A stretch of DNA of 64,000 nt from an uncultured Clostridia bacterium (GTDB lineage: Bacteria > Bacillota > Clostridia > Christensenellales > CAG-917), in assembly GCA_934233745.1 (NCBI GenBank), contig CAKQGN010000008.1:12925-76924 (forward strand), read 5' to 3'. The notes under the pieces are model-generated. The model was not told the origin of the DNA. It saw nothing but the letters and a program-made list of their open reading frames with translations, and did no database searches. Each line of letters begins with the position of its first letter. Position 1 is the stretch's first letter. This document shows positions 24,454 to 31,440 of the stretch, one piece after another. The translations under genes were made by a program, and so were the position numbers.

Positions 24454-25620
24454 TTACTTTTTGTAAAGCGGCGACATTTCTCTCAATCTCTTGACTATCT
24501 TGACAAGCTGATCGACGGTGTAATCCACCTCTTCCATTGTGTTGTGCTTGCCAAAAGTAAACCTTATAGATCCGTGTGCGGTACCGACCGGGACTCCGAT
24601 TGAAAGCAGCGTTCTTGACGGTTCGAGAGAACCGGAAGAGCATGCCGATCCCGATGACGCGCTTATACCCGCAAGGTCAAGCGAAAACAATATCGACTCA
24701 CCCTCGATATAGCGGAAACTGAAGTTTGCGTTGTTTGGAAGGCGTTTTGATGTATCCTTTGCGCCGTTGTAATAGATGTCGTCGATTTCGTTGAGCACTC
24801 TTTCGACAAAGTGATCTCTCAAAGACGCAACGTATTTGTCGTCTTCCTCAATCGTTTTCAAAGCCTCGTCAAGCGCGGTTGCCATACCGACTACACCGGG
24901 TGTGTTTGTCGTACCTCCGCGGTGCGCTCTCTCTTGCTCGCCGCCGGTGAGAAGTTTCTCGATGCGAATGCCGTTTCTCACATACAGCATACCCATGCCC
25001 TTGGGGCCATAGAACTTGTGTGCGGACATTGAAAGCATATCCACTCCCAAATCCTTTACGTCGTATTTGATTGCGCCGGTTGCCTGCACTGCGTCCGTGT
25101 GGAACAATACTCCGTGATTGTGTGCAACTTGGCAAAGCTCCTTGATGGGTTCGACAGTGCCGATTTCGTTGTTTGCATACATAATGCTGACAAGTACCGT
25201 GTCGGGACGAATTGCTTTTTCAAGGTCGTCCACGGATACAAATCCTTCATTGTCGACAGGAAGATACGTGACTTCCCAGCCATACTTTTCAAGTTGTTTG
25301 CATGTCGTGTAAACTGCGGGATGTTCGATGACAGATGTAATTATATGTTTGCCTTTTTCAATGTTTTGAAGCGCAATTCCTTTGATTGCCCAGTTGTCCG
25401 CTTCGGTGCCGCATGACGTGAAATAAATCTCACTTGGTTTTGCGCCTATGCAATTTGCCAAAAGCTGCCTTGCGTCGTTGACGGCCTTCGCACCTTCACG
25501 TCCGTAAACATGTTGAGAATTCGGGTTGCCGAACACATCCGAGAAATAAGGCTTCATTGCCTCAAACGCTTTATGCGACAGCGGCGTAGTTGCCGCATGA
25601 TCGAGATAAATCTTGTCCAT
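24454..25620 (-). CDS. nifS: Cysteine desulfurase NifS
   Basis: 388 residues. PLP-dependent fold type I: opening YLDHAATTPLS, PLP lysine in SAHKFYGPKG (about residue 203), and the active cysteine loop SGSACSSGSLEPS (about 325). It removes sulfur from cysteine as a persulfide and passes it to NifU. Start ATG 25618-25620 with AAGGTAT upstream; a longer frame is rejected since it runs into the leader. Preceded by a promoter whose -35 box touches a perfect 21-base dyad. No separate IscR-type regulator gene is seen here. Confidence 0.95.
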   Translation of the reverse strand: MDKIYLDHAATTPLSHKAFEAMKPYFSDVFGNPNSQHVYGREGAKAVNDARQLLANCIGAKPSEIYFTSCGTEADNWAIKGIALQNIEKGKHIITSVIEHPAVYTTCKQLEKYGWEVTYLPVDNEGFVSVDDLEKAIRPDTVLVSIMYANNEIGTVEPIKELCQVAHNHGVLFHTDAVQATGAIKYDVKDLGVDMLSMSAHKFYGPKGMGMLYVRNGIRIEKLLTGGEQERAHRGGTTNTPGVVGMATALDEALKTIEEDDKYVASLRDHFVERVLNEIDDIYYNGAKDTSKRLPNNANFSFRYIEGESILFSLDLAGISASSGSACSSGSLEPSRTLLSIGVPVGTAHGSIRFTFGKHNTMEEVDYTVDQLVKIVKRLREMSPLYKK

Positions 25621-25756
25621 ATATACCTTGTTGCGCTTTCGCGCCAAAACTTTATTTCGAGTTGCTACCGTCGAAATCGTCAAAACAATCTTCAAGCGGT
25701 TTCGACGAATATATTACGCTTCCGAACATGAAAAATATTTCATATTTGGCATAATA

Positions 25757-25806
25757 GGTATATCACTAACAGTCAAAATTGTCAAGCGTACAAATAATAT
25801 TTGTAC
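25757..25806 (-). promoter_or_regulatory. nifS promoter with an abutting palindromic operator
   Basis: TTGACA (25780-25785), 17-base spacer, TATACC (25757-25762). Directly upstream of the -35 box is a perfect 21-base dyad (25786-25806) with half-site CGTACAAATA around a single central base. No U-run follows on the minus strand, so it is not a terminator for the adjacent yebC; an operator is the better reading. The leader to nifS is about 130 bases. Confidence 0.6.
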
Positions 25807-25814
25807 GGAAGACA

Positions 25815-26558
25815 TTATTCCTCGTCTTCGACATCGAGAGTTGCGTTGTGATAGACGTTTTGCACGTCGTCAAGCTCCTCGAGTTTGTCAATCATTTTGA
25901 TGATAGTTGCTTGTTGCTCGGACGTGGGCGACACATAGTTGTCGGGAATCATATCGACTTCTGCTGAAAGCACATTTACGCCGTCCTTTTCGAGAGCTTC
26001 GCGAACGGATTGGAGTTTCGAGCTGTCACAATAGACTTCAAACACTTCTTCATCATCGGAATTGATGTCCTCAAAACCGTCGATTTCAAGCGCATACATC
26101 ATCAAATCGTCTTCCGTGATGTCCTCTTTTGCAATGGTAATGACGCCTTTGCGTTTGAACATAAAGGAAACGCAACCGGTCGTGCCCATCGAACCGCCGA
26201 ATTTGTCAAACAAGTGACGAACGTCGCCTGCCGTGCGGTTTTTGTTGTCGGTGAGCGCTTCGACGATAATTGCCGTTCCGCCGACGCCGTATCCTTCGTA
26301 AGTCATATCTTCATAGTTGATGGATCCGAGTTCGCCGCTGGCTTTTTTGATGGAACGCATAATGTTGTCGTTGGGCATATTGTTGTCTTTTGCCTTGGCG
26401 ATGACTTGGGCGAGCTTGCTGTTGCTGTTGGGATCGGCACCGCCTTCTTTTACCGCAACTGCGATTTCACGTCCGATCTTGGTGAACACGTTTGCACGCG
26501 CCGCATCGGTTTTGCCTTTCTTTTGTTGAATGTTATGCCATTTGCTGTGTCCGCTCAT
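25815..26558 (-). CDS. yebC: YebC/PmpR family protein
   Basis: 247 residues, the standard size. It starts with the family signature MSGHSKWHNIQQKKGK, followed by IGREIAVAVKEGG and the PNDNIMRSIKKA region, and ends in an acidic tail (LDVEDEE). YebC proteins were first described as transcriptional regulators; more recent work links members to rescue of ribosomes stalled at polyproline. A good ribosome site (AGGAGA) precedes the ATG. It is 13 bases after the SpoU-type methyltransferase. Confidence 0.95.
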   Translation of the reverse strand: MSGHSKWHNIQQKKGKTDAARANVFTKIGREIAVAVKEGGADPNSNSKLAQVIAKAKDNNMPNDNIMRSIKKASGELGSINYEDMTYEGYGVGGTAIIVEALTDNKNRTAGDVRHLFDKFGGSMGTTGCVSFMFKRKGVITIAKEDITEDDLMMYALEIDGFEDINSDDEEVFEVYCDSSKLQSVREALEKDGVNVLSAEVDMIPDNYVSPTSEQQATIIKMIDKLEELDDVQNVYHNATLDVEDEE

Positions 26559-26571
26559 ATTGTTCTCCTGA

Positions 26572-27351
26572 TTATAAAGTTTGATACATCGAAACGGCGG
26601 TTGCGACCGCTACGTTCAATGATTCGATTTCGTTTTTCATCGGCAACGAATAGGTGTTTTTTGCCGCGCGTTTCAAGACATCGCGAACGCCGTGCGCCTC
26701 GTTGCCTGCCACCAAAAGTATTGGTGTGTGAGGTTTGTTTTCAATGATATTTTTGCCGCCCATATCCAAAACCGCGCTGTTTGTATCGCGCATAAGTTCA
26801 AGCGCAATATCCTCGTCTACTTCATGCAAACGAACCCTGAAAAGTCCGCCGAGCGTCGCTCTTACGACTTTGGGCGAAAAAACGTCGGTCGTATCCAAAA
26901 GGTATACGTCTGAAAAGTCGCATGCCGCAGCTGTTCTCAGTATCGTACCGAGATTGCCCGGATCGCTTACTCCGTCAAGCAAAAGAGCATTCCCCTTTGG
27001 CATTTGAAAGTCTAGCGAAGGCATTTTGCACACGGCGCATATGCCGTATGGAGAAACGGTGTCGGCAACATATGCCATAACCTCGTCACTGACATAATAC
27101 ACTTGCGCGTGCGTAAAAGCAAGGGAGTCATGCGATTTTGCGTCTTTCTCCTTGCCGAATACCTGCTCTGCTTCTTCTTGTCTTTGACAAGTTGCCAGCA
27201 CGTATTCGACCTCAACGGAAGGTGGCATATCCTTGATGAGATTTGTCCCTTCAACCAAAAACAGTCCCGACTCTTTGCGGAACTTCTTTTGAGAAAGCGA
27301 ACGCGCTTCTCTGACGAATCGATTTTTGGTTGAAGTGATTGTTTCAGTCAT
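26572..27351 (-). CDS. SpoU/TrmH family RNA 2'-O-methyltransferase
   Basis: 259 residues. An N-terminal substrate-binding region (NRFVREARSLSQKKFRKESGLFLVEG) is followed by the SPOUT knot with LLLDGVSDPGNLGTILRTA, LVAGNEAHGV and SLPMKNEIESLNVAVAT. It transfers a methyl group from AdoMet to a 2'-OH, in rRNA (RlmB/TsnR-like) or tRNA; which RNA cannot be read from the sequence. Start ATG 27349-27351 with AAGGCGG upstream; earlier in-frame ATGs lack a site. It is in a run with yebC. Confidence 0.9.
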   Translation of the reverse strand: MTETITSTKNRFVREARSLSQKKFRKESGLFLVEGTNLIKDMPPSVEVEYVLATCQRQEEAEQVFGKEKDAKSHDSLAFTHAQVYYVSDEVMAYVADTVSPYGICAVCKMPSLDFQMPKGNALLLDGVSDPGNLGTILRTAAACDFSDVYLLDTTDVFSPKVVRATLGGLFRVRLHEVDEDIALELMRDTNSAVLDMGGKNIIENKPHTPILLVAGNEAHGVRDVLKRAAKNTYSLPMKNEIESLNVAVATAVSMYQTL

Positions 27352-27426
27352 TCTAACCGCCTTAATTTTGCGCATTTGACATGTTTTCAAAAACATGAAT
27401 CAAGCTGCAAAAAACGGTTTAACAAT

Positions 27427-27458
27427 CAATGTTGCGCATAAATCTATGCGCAACATTG
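27427..27458. terminator. Hairpin after rplT, probable terminator
   Basis: Perfect 14-base stem CAATGTTGCGCATA / TATGCGCAACATTG just behind the rplT stop; the T-tract is interrupted on the minus strand, so it may be leaky or act as an RNA end. Confidence 0.55.
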
Positions 27459-27471
27459 AAAAACGATTTGA

Positions 27472-27825
27472 TTATGCAAGAGCTTTCTTTGCGCTGTCGC
27501 AGAGTGTTGTAAATGCTTGAGGATCGCTGATTGCGATTTCGCTCAAAACCTTTCTGTTGAGGTCGATACCTGCGACTTTGAGTCCGTGCATAAGAGTTGA
27601 ATAGCTCATACCGTTGATACGTGCGGCAGCATTGATACGTGCGATCCAGAGACTTCTGAAATCACGTTTCTTTTGCTTTCTGCCAACGTATGCGTACACG
27701 CCGCTCTTGAGAAGTTGTTGCTTTGCAACACGATAAAGGGAATGCTTGCCTGCATAGTAACCCTTTGCTTGTTTCATTATTTTTCTACGCTTTTTGACTG
27801 CGTTTACTGCTCTTTTAATTCTCAT
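27472..27825 (-). CDS. rplT: 50S ribosomal protein L20
   Basis: 117 residues, full length. MRIKRAVNAVKKRRKIMKQA, GYYAGKHSLYRVAKQQ and DFRSLWIARINAAAR are classic L20. It binds 23S rRNA early in assembly of the large subunit. In Bacillota it also represses its own operon by binding the infC leader. Last gene of infC-rpmI-rplT; start ATG 27823-27825 with AAGGAG upstream. Confidence 0.98.
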   Translation of the reverse strand: MRIKRAVNAVKKRRKIMKQAKGYYAGKHSLYRVAKQQLLKSGVYAYVGRKQKKRDFRSLWIARINAAARINGMSYSTLMHGLKVAGIDLNRKVLSEIAISDPQAFTTLCDSAKKALA

Positions 27826-27837
27826 TGTTCATTCTCC

Positions 27838-28035
27838 TTATTTGTACGGCAACAACTTCTTGAGTTCTCCGCATCTTGTTTCGTCGACGTATTCGATGGA
27901 ACGAAGATCTCTCTTTCTCTTGGTTGTCTTCTTGGTAAGAAGGTGGCTGTGTGCAGAATGGCCTCTCTTGTAAAGACCGTTTGCTGTAACGTGGAAACGC
28001 TTCTTTGCTCCGCTATGTGTTTTTTGTTTTGGCAT
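27838..28035 (-). CDS. rpmI: 50S ribosomal protein L35
   Basis: 65 residues. MPKQKTHSGAKKRFHVTANG and the basic HLLTKKTTKRKRDLR stretch are those of L35, with the conserved C-terminal LKKLLPYK. Start ATG 28033-28035 with AGGAGGC upstream. The frame extends 16 codons further but without family residues. It lies between infC and rplT in the conserved operon. Confidence 0.97.
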   Translation of the reverse strand: MPKQKTHSGAKKRFHVTANGLYKRGHSAHSHLLTKKTTKRKRDLRSIEYVDETRCGELKKLLPYK

Positions 28036-28088
28036 AGGTCTGCCTCCTATTTTATTTTGCTTTTGCTTGCAAGCAAGCAACAATAGTG

Positions 28089-28604
28089 TTATTTTTTTTG
28101 CATAGGTGCGAGAATGGTGTAAATCATACGACCTTCCTGCACGGGTTTTTTCTCGACCGTAAAGTCGCCACCGACCATTGCAATGTAGTCCTCAACGATC
28201 TTAACCGCGATTTCGGGGTGCGCCTGTTGACGTCCTTTGAGCCTAATCGACGCTTTGACTTTGTTGCCGTCGGCAAGGAATTTTGCCGTTTGCTGAGCAA
28301 GTCTTGTCGTATCGCCGATGTCGATTGTCGCAGAAAGGCGGATTTCTTTGATTTCCATAACTTTCTGATTCTTTTTGGCTTCCTTTTCGCGTTTTTGTTG
28401 CTCGTAGCGATATTTGCCGTAGTCCATCAATTTGCATGTCGGAGGCTGAACGGAAGGCGGCGAAACCTTGCAGATATCAAGCCCTTTTTCTTCCGCAATC
28501 GCTCGTGCTTCTCTCATCGAAATAACGCCGTATTGCTGACCGTCATCGCCGATGAGACGCACTTCTCTGTCTCTGATTTGTTCATTGATTTGCAGTTCTT
28601 TCAA
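28089..28604 (-). CDS. infC: Translation initiation factor IF-3
   Basis: 171 residues. N-domain INEQIRDREVRLIGDDG and GVISMREARAIAEEKGLDI; linker rich in Lys/Glu; C-domain KASIRLKGRQQAHPEIA. It binds the 30S subunit, keeps it apart from the 50S and checks the start codon. The start codon is TTG (28602-28604) with AGGAG seven bases upstream. In other bacteria a rare infC start codon lets IF-3 repress its own translation; the same logic may apply here. First gene of infC-rpmI-rplT, behind an attenuator leader. Confidence 0.96.
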   Translation of the reverse strand: MKELQINEQIRDREVRLIGDDGQQYGVISMREARAIAEEKGLDICKVSPPSVQPPTCKLMDYGKYRYEQQKREKEAKKNQKVMEIKEIRLSATIDIGDTTRLAQQTAKFLADGNKVKASIRLKGRQQAHPEIAVKIVEDYIAMVGGDFTVEKKPVQEGRMIYTILAPMQKK

Positions 28605-28801
28605 ATTGCTACTCCTATGCGCCCCGAAGGGTTATTTTACATAAAAAAGAAGTGTCGAAGCAAAACTGCCTCAACACTTACCTATTGTCCTTATCATAGA
28701 CAAGACTTTGTGAAGTGAGAACCATATCGCCGACGGCTGATGGTGAAAGGCAATTCCTTTGCTTGCTCGTATATATTATCAAAAACACTGACTCGTGTCA
28801 A
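28605..28801 (-). promoter_or_regulatory. infC operon promoter and attenuator leader (L20-type)
   Basis: TTGACA (28796-28801), 17-base spacer, TAATAT (28773-28778); transcription should start near 28766. The leader of about 160 bases holds an intrinsic terminator (28642-28679: AAGTGTTGAGGC pairing with GCTTCGACACTT, then CTTTTTTA) well before infC. This is the architecture of the Bacillus leader where L20 stabilises premature termination. A 15-codon ORF beginning ATGGTTCTCACTTC and ending TAA just before the terminator is also present, and a small CCCTTCGGGG hairpin lies just upstream of the infC ribosome site. Confidence 0.75.
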
Positions 28802-28874
28802 ACAAAAGTCGGATATTTTTGAAAATATTTTAATTTTGTTTTATTGTTAGAACTAAATGTAGGTTTATTGTATC

Positions 28875-29003
28875 TTTTCGCACCGATATTGAGATGAAGA
28901 ACAAGGAAGCGGTGTTTGGACGGCAACCCTAATGTACACAGCGTACATGAGTTGACGAACAAATGCCGCTGACGAAGTTATTAACTCAATAGCGGCGCGA
29001 AAA
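28875..29003. repeat. Stop-codon palindrome of thrS, class I core (unit P3)
   Basis: Outer arms 28875-28893 and 28985-29003 (CTCAATAGCGGCGCGAAAA) are inverted copies with two mismatches. The right arm ends exactly where the thrS stop codon begins (29004). Inside: ATGAAGAACAAGGAAGC, stem AGCGGTGTTTG / CAAATGCCGCT, core GGCAACCCTAATGTAC / GCGTACATGAGTTG, then GACGAAGTTATT. No U-run follows. Confidence 0.7.
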
Positions 29004-30941
29004 TCATTTGATTTGTTTGGTGGCAACCTCGATAAGAGCGAGTTTTGCGAAGTCGGAAACGCTCATTGCGCCCAAATCGCCATTGGCACGGTGGCGCACG
29101 GCAACGACGTTTTGCTCTGCTTCTTTGTCGCCGACAACGAGAATGTACGGCACTTTTTCAAGCTGAGCGTCGCGGATTTTTTTGCCGAGCTTCTCACTTC
29201 TTACATCCGCTTCGGCACGCAATCCCATATCAAAAAGGCGGTTGCGAATTGTTGTTGCCGCCTCTGCCGTGCGGTCGGTGAGAGACAATACGCGTACTTG
29301 CTCGGGAGCAAGCCACATCGGAAACGCTCCGTTGTACTTTTCGATGAGCATGGCAAGTGTGCGCTCATAGCAACCGATTGACGAGCGATGTATGATGATC
29401 GGGCGTGCCTTTTCGCCGTTTTCGTCGATATATATCATATCGAAACGAGTGGCAAGCGAAAAGTCGATTTGCACTGTGAAAAGAGTGTCCTCTTTGCCGT
29501 GTACGTTTTTGCCCTGAACGTCGAGTTTAGGTCCGTAGAACGCCGCTTCTCCCCATGCCTCTGTGTGTTCTATGCCGAGATCGGCAAGAATATTCTGCAT
29601 GGCGGTTTCAACCTTGTTCCAGTCCTCGGCAGTGCCGACATATTTGTCGGGGTTTTTCGGATCCCAGCGTGAAAAACGATAACTCACATCGTCCTGAAGT
29701 CCCAGCACGCCTACAAGATATTTGATGAGGTCAACCGCGCCTTTGAACTCGGATTCGAGCTGGTCAGGTGTGCAGATTATGTGTCCGTCCGAGAGCGTAA
29801 ACTGACGGATTCTCGTAAGTCCATGCATTTCGCCGCTTGCCTCTTTTCTGAATTCTATTGCGGTTTCCGCATATCTTATCGGCAAATCGCGATAGCTTTT
29901 GAGTCCGTTTTTGTAGATCGTGAATTGAAGCGGACAAGTCATCGGACGCAAGCACAAAATCTCGTCGTCCACGTCCTCATCGCCTATATAGAACATTTTG
30001 TCCTTGTAGTGATCCCAGTGTCCCGAAATGATAAAAAGATTGTTTTTGGTCATAATGGGAGTTTTGGTGAGCTGATAGCCACGCTTTTGCTCCTCGTCCT
30101 CGACAAAACGCTCCATAATTTGAATTATGCGCGCGCCCTTGGGCATCATGAGCGGCAAGCCTTGACCTATGTTCTCGTCGGTCATAAACAAGCCGAGTTC
30201 TCTGCCAACCTTGTTGTGATCGCGCAGTTTTGCGTCTTCGAGTTTTTGGATATACTCGTCAAGCTCGGCATTTTTTGGGAAACACGTGCCGTAAATGCGT
30301 GTGAGCATCTTATTTTTCTCATTGCCTTTCCAGTACGCGCCGGTGAGCGAAGTCAGTTTGAAAGCCTTGATTTTGCCCGTTGACGTAAGGTGCGGACCTG
30401 CGCAAAGATCGATGAAATCGCCTTGTTGATAAAAGGTGATTTTCTCGCCCTTTGGAATATCTGCAAGCAACTCCGCTTTGTAGGGTTGTTTCATTTTGGC
30501 AATGCGCGCCTCCGCCTCTTTGCGGGTGCATTCGATGCGGGTTATGGGCATATTCGCTTTGATTATGCTCTTCATTTCCGCCTCGATTTTGGCAAAATCC
30601 GCTTGAGTTATGGGCGTTCTGAAATCGAAATCATAATAAAAACCGTTGTCGACGGCAGGACCGATTGCAAGGCGTACAGTGGGATATATGTTTCGCACCG
30701 CCTGCGCCAAAATATGAGCGCACGTGTGCCTATAAACCTTGCGCCCCTCTACATCCGCAAACGTCAGCACCTCAAAAGCACAATCCTTGTCAACGAGCGT
30801 ATCGAGAGAGTATACAACGCCGTCAATCTTGCAAGCGAGCGCACCCTTGGCAAATCCGTCCCCAACATGCTTTGCAACGTCAAGCGCACTCAATGCGCCG
30901 TCAAAAGAAACCACTCTTCCGTCTTTCAATGTCAAATCCAT
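29004..30941 (-). CDS. thrS: Threonyl-tRNA synthetase
   Basis: 645 residues, complete. The TGS domain (residues 1-60), the editing domain with HTCAHILAQAV and a C...H zinc-like pair, the class II core (motif 2 FRKEASGEMHGLTRIRQFT, motif 3 HRSSIGCYERTLAMLIE) and the anticodon-binding domain (EQVRVLSLTDRTAEAA) are all visible. It charges tRNA-Thr and clears mis-charged serine. Start ATG 30939-30941 with GGAGG. Promoter at 30998-31026; the leader is only about 50 bases, so there is no room for a T-box. The stop abuts palindrome P3. Confidence 0.97.
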   Translation of the reverse strand: MDLTLKDGRVVSFDGALSALDVAKHVGDGFAKGALACKIDGVVYSLDTLVDKDCAFEVLTFADVEGRKVYRHTCAHILAQAVRNIYPTVRLAIGPAVDNGFYYDFDFRTPITQADFAKIEAEMKSIIKANMPITRIECTRKEAEARIAKMKQPYKAELLADIPKGEKITFYQQGDFIDLCAGPHLTSTGKIKAFKLTSLTGAYWKGNEKNKMLTRIYGTCFPKNAELDEYIQKLEDAKLRDHNKVGRELGLFMTDENIGQGLPLMMPKGARIIQIMERFVEDEEQKRGYQLTKTPIMTKNNLFIISGHWDHYKDKMFYIGDEDVDDEILCLRPMTCPLQFTIYKNGLKSYRDLPIRYAETAIEFRKEASGEMHGLTRIRQFTLSDGHIICTPDQLESEFKGAVDLIKYLVGVLGLQDDVSYRFSRWDPKNPDKYVGTAEDWNKVETAMQNILADLGIEHTEAWGEAAFYGPKLDVQGKNVHGKEDTLFTVQIDFSLATRFDMIYIDENGEKARPIIIHRSSIGCYERTLAMLIEKYNGAFPMWLAPEQVRVLSLTDRTAEAATTIRNRLFDMGLRAEADVRSEKLGKKIRDAQLEKVPYILVVGDKEAEQNVVAVRHRANGDLGAMSVSDFAKLALIEVATKQIK

Positions 30942-30997
30942 AAAACCCTCCGCGCAATCTGCAACACCAAAGCAGTACGCGCAATATAGTGAAAGAC

Positions 30998-31026
30998 ATT
31001 ATAAATACGGCATCGATTTCTGTCAA
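30998..31026 (-). promoter_or_regulatory. thrS promoter
   Basis: TTGACA (31021-31026), 17-base spacer, TATAAT (30998-31003); a consensus sigma-A promoter. Confidence 0.8.
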
Positions 31027-31087
31027 CGAAAAACCGCAAATAAAAAACCATTGCTACATATGGTGGTGGCATATGTTTCAAACGACA

Positions 31088-31127
31088 AAAAAAGAAACAG
31101 CCGCACTCGGCGACTGTTTCTTTTTTT
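31088..31127. terminator. Bidirectional terminator
   Basis: AAAGAAACAG / CTGTTTCTTT stem with a 13-base loop, flanked by A- and T-runs on both sides. It ends the 79-residue gene on the minus strand. Confidence 0.8.
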
Positions 31128-31135
31128 GTTTTTGC

Positions 31136-31375
31136 TTACAGTTCAAACATCTCAATTCTTAATCTTGATGGTGCACTTAGTTGGTGACTATCACTTATTT
31201 GAGTAAGCCTTTCTTTTGCAATCCTATAATAGTGCTTTATTTCTCTCATTTTTAATTTGTTGTTTTGAGTGGCAGTATCATAGAAATCAATAATTTTTTC
31301 CACCATCTCATCGGGATTGTTCTCATACGTATTTATAATGTCGACCAACCCCTGCGTATACATCTTAAAATCCAT
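31136..31375 (-). CDS. Hypothetical protein, 79 residues
   Basis: Small soluble, probably helical protein (MDFKMYTQGLVDIINTYENN; KMREIKHYYRIAKERL). No motif recognised. Start ATG 31373-31375 with AGAGGT seven bases upstream, and a clear terminator directly behind the stop, which together support expression. It is 65 bases downstream of the BspA-like gene and may be co-transcribed with it. Confidence 0.6.
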   Translation of the reverse strand: MDFKMYTQGLVDIINTYENNPDEMVEKIIDFYDTATQNNKLKMREIKHYYRIAKERLTQISDSHQLSAPSRLRIEMFEL

Positions 31376-31440
31376 TTTTTTACCTCTTTTATAATATTTC
31401 CATCAATTCACAAGTGATATAGAATCAATGGATTGAATAC

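Noticed and set aside
30942..30997. T-box upstream of thrS (and glyQS)
   Set aside because: Promoters lie about 50 bases before each gene; no room and no T-box sequence.
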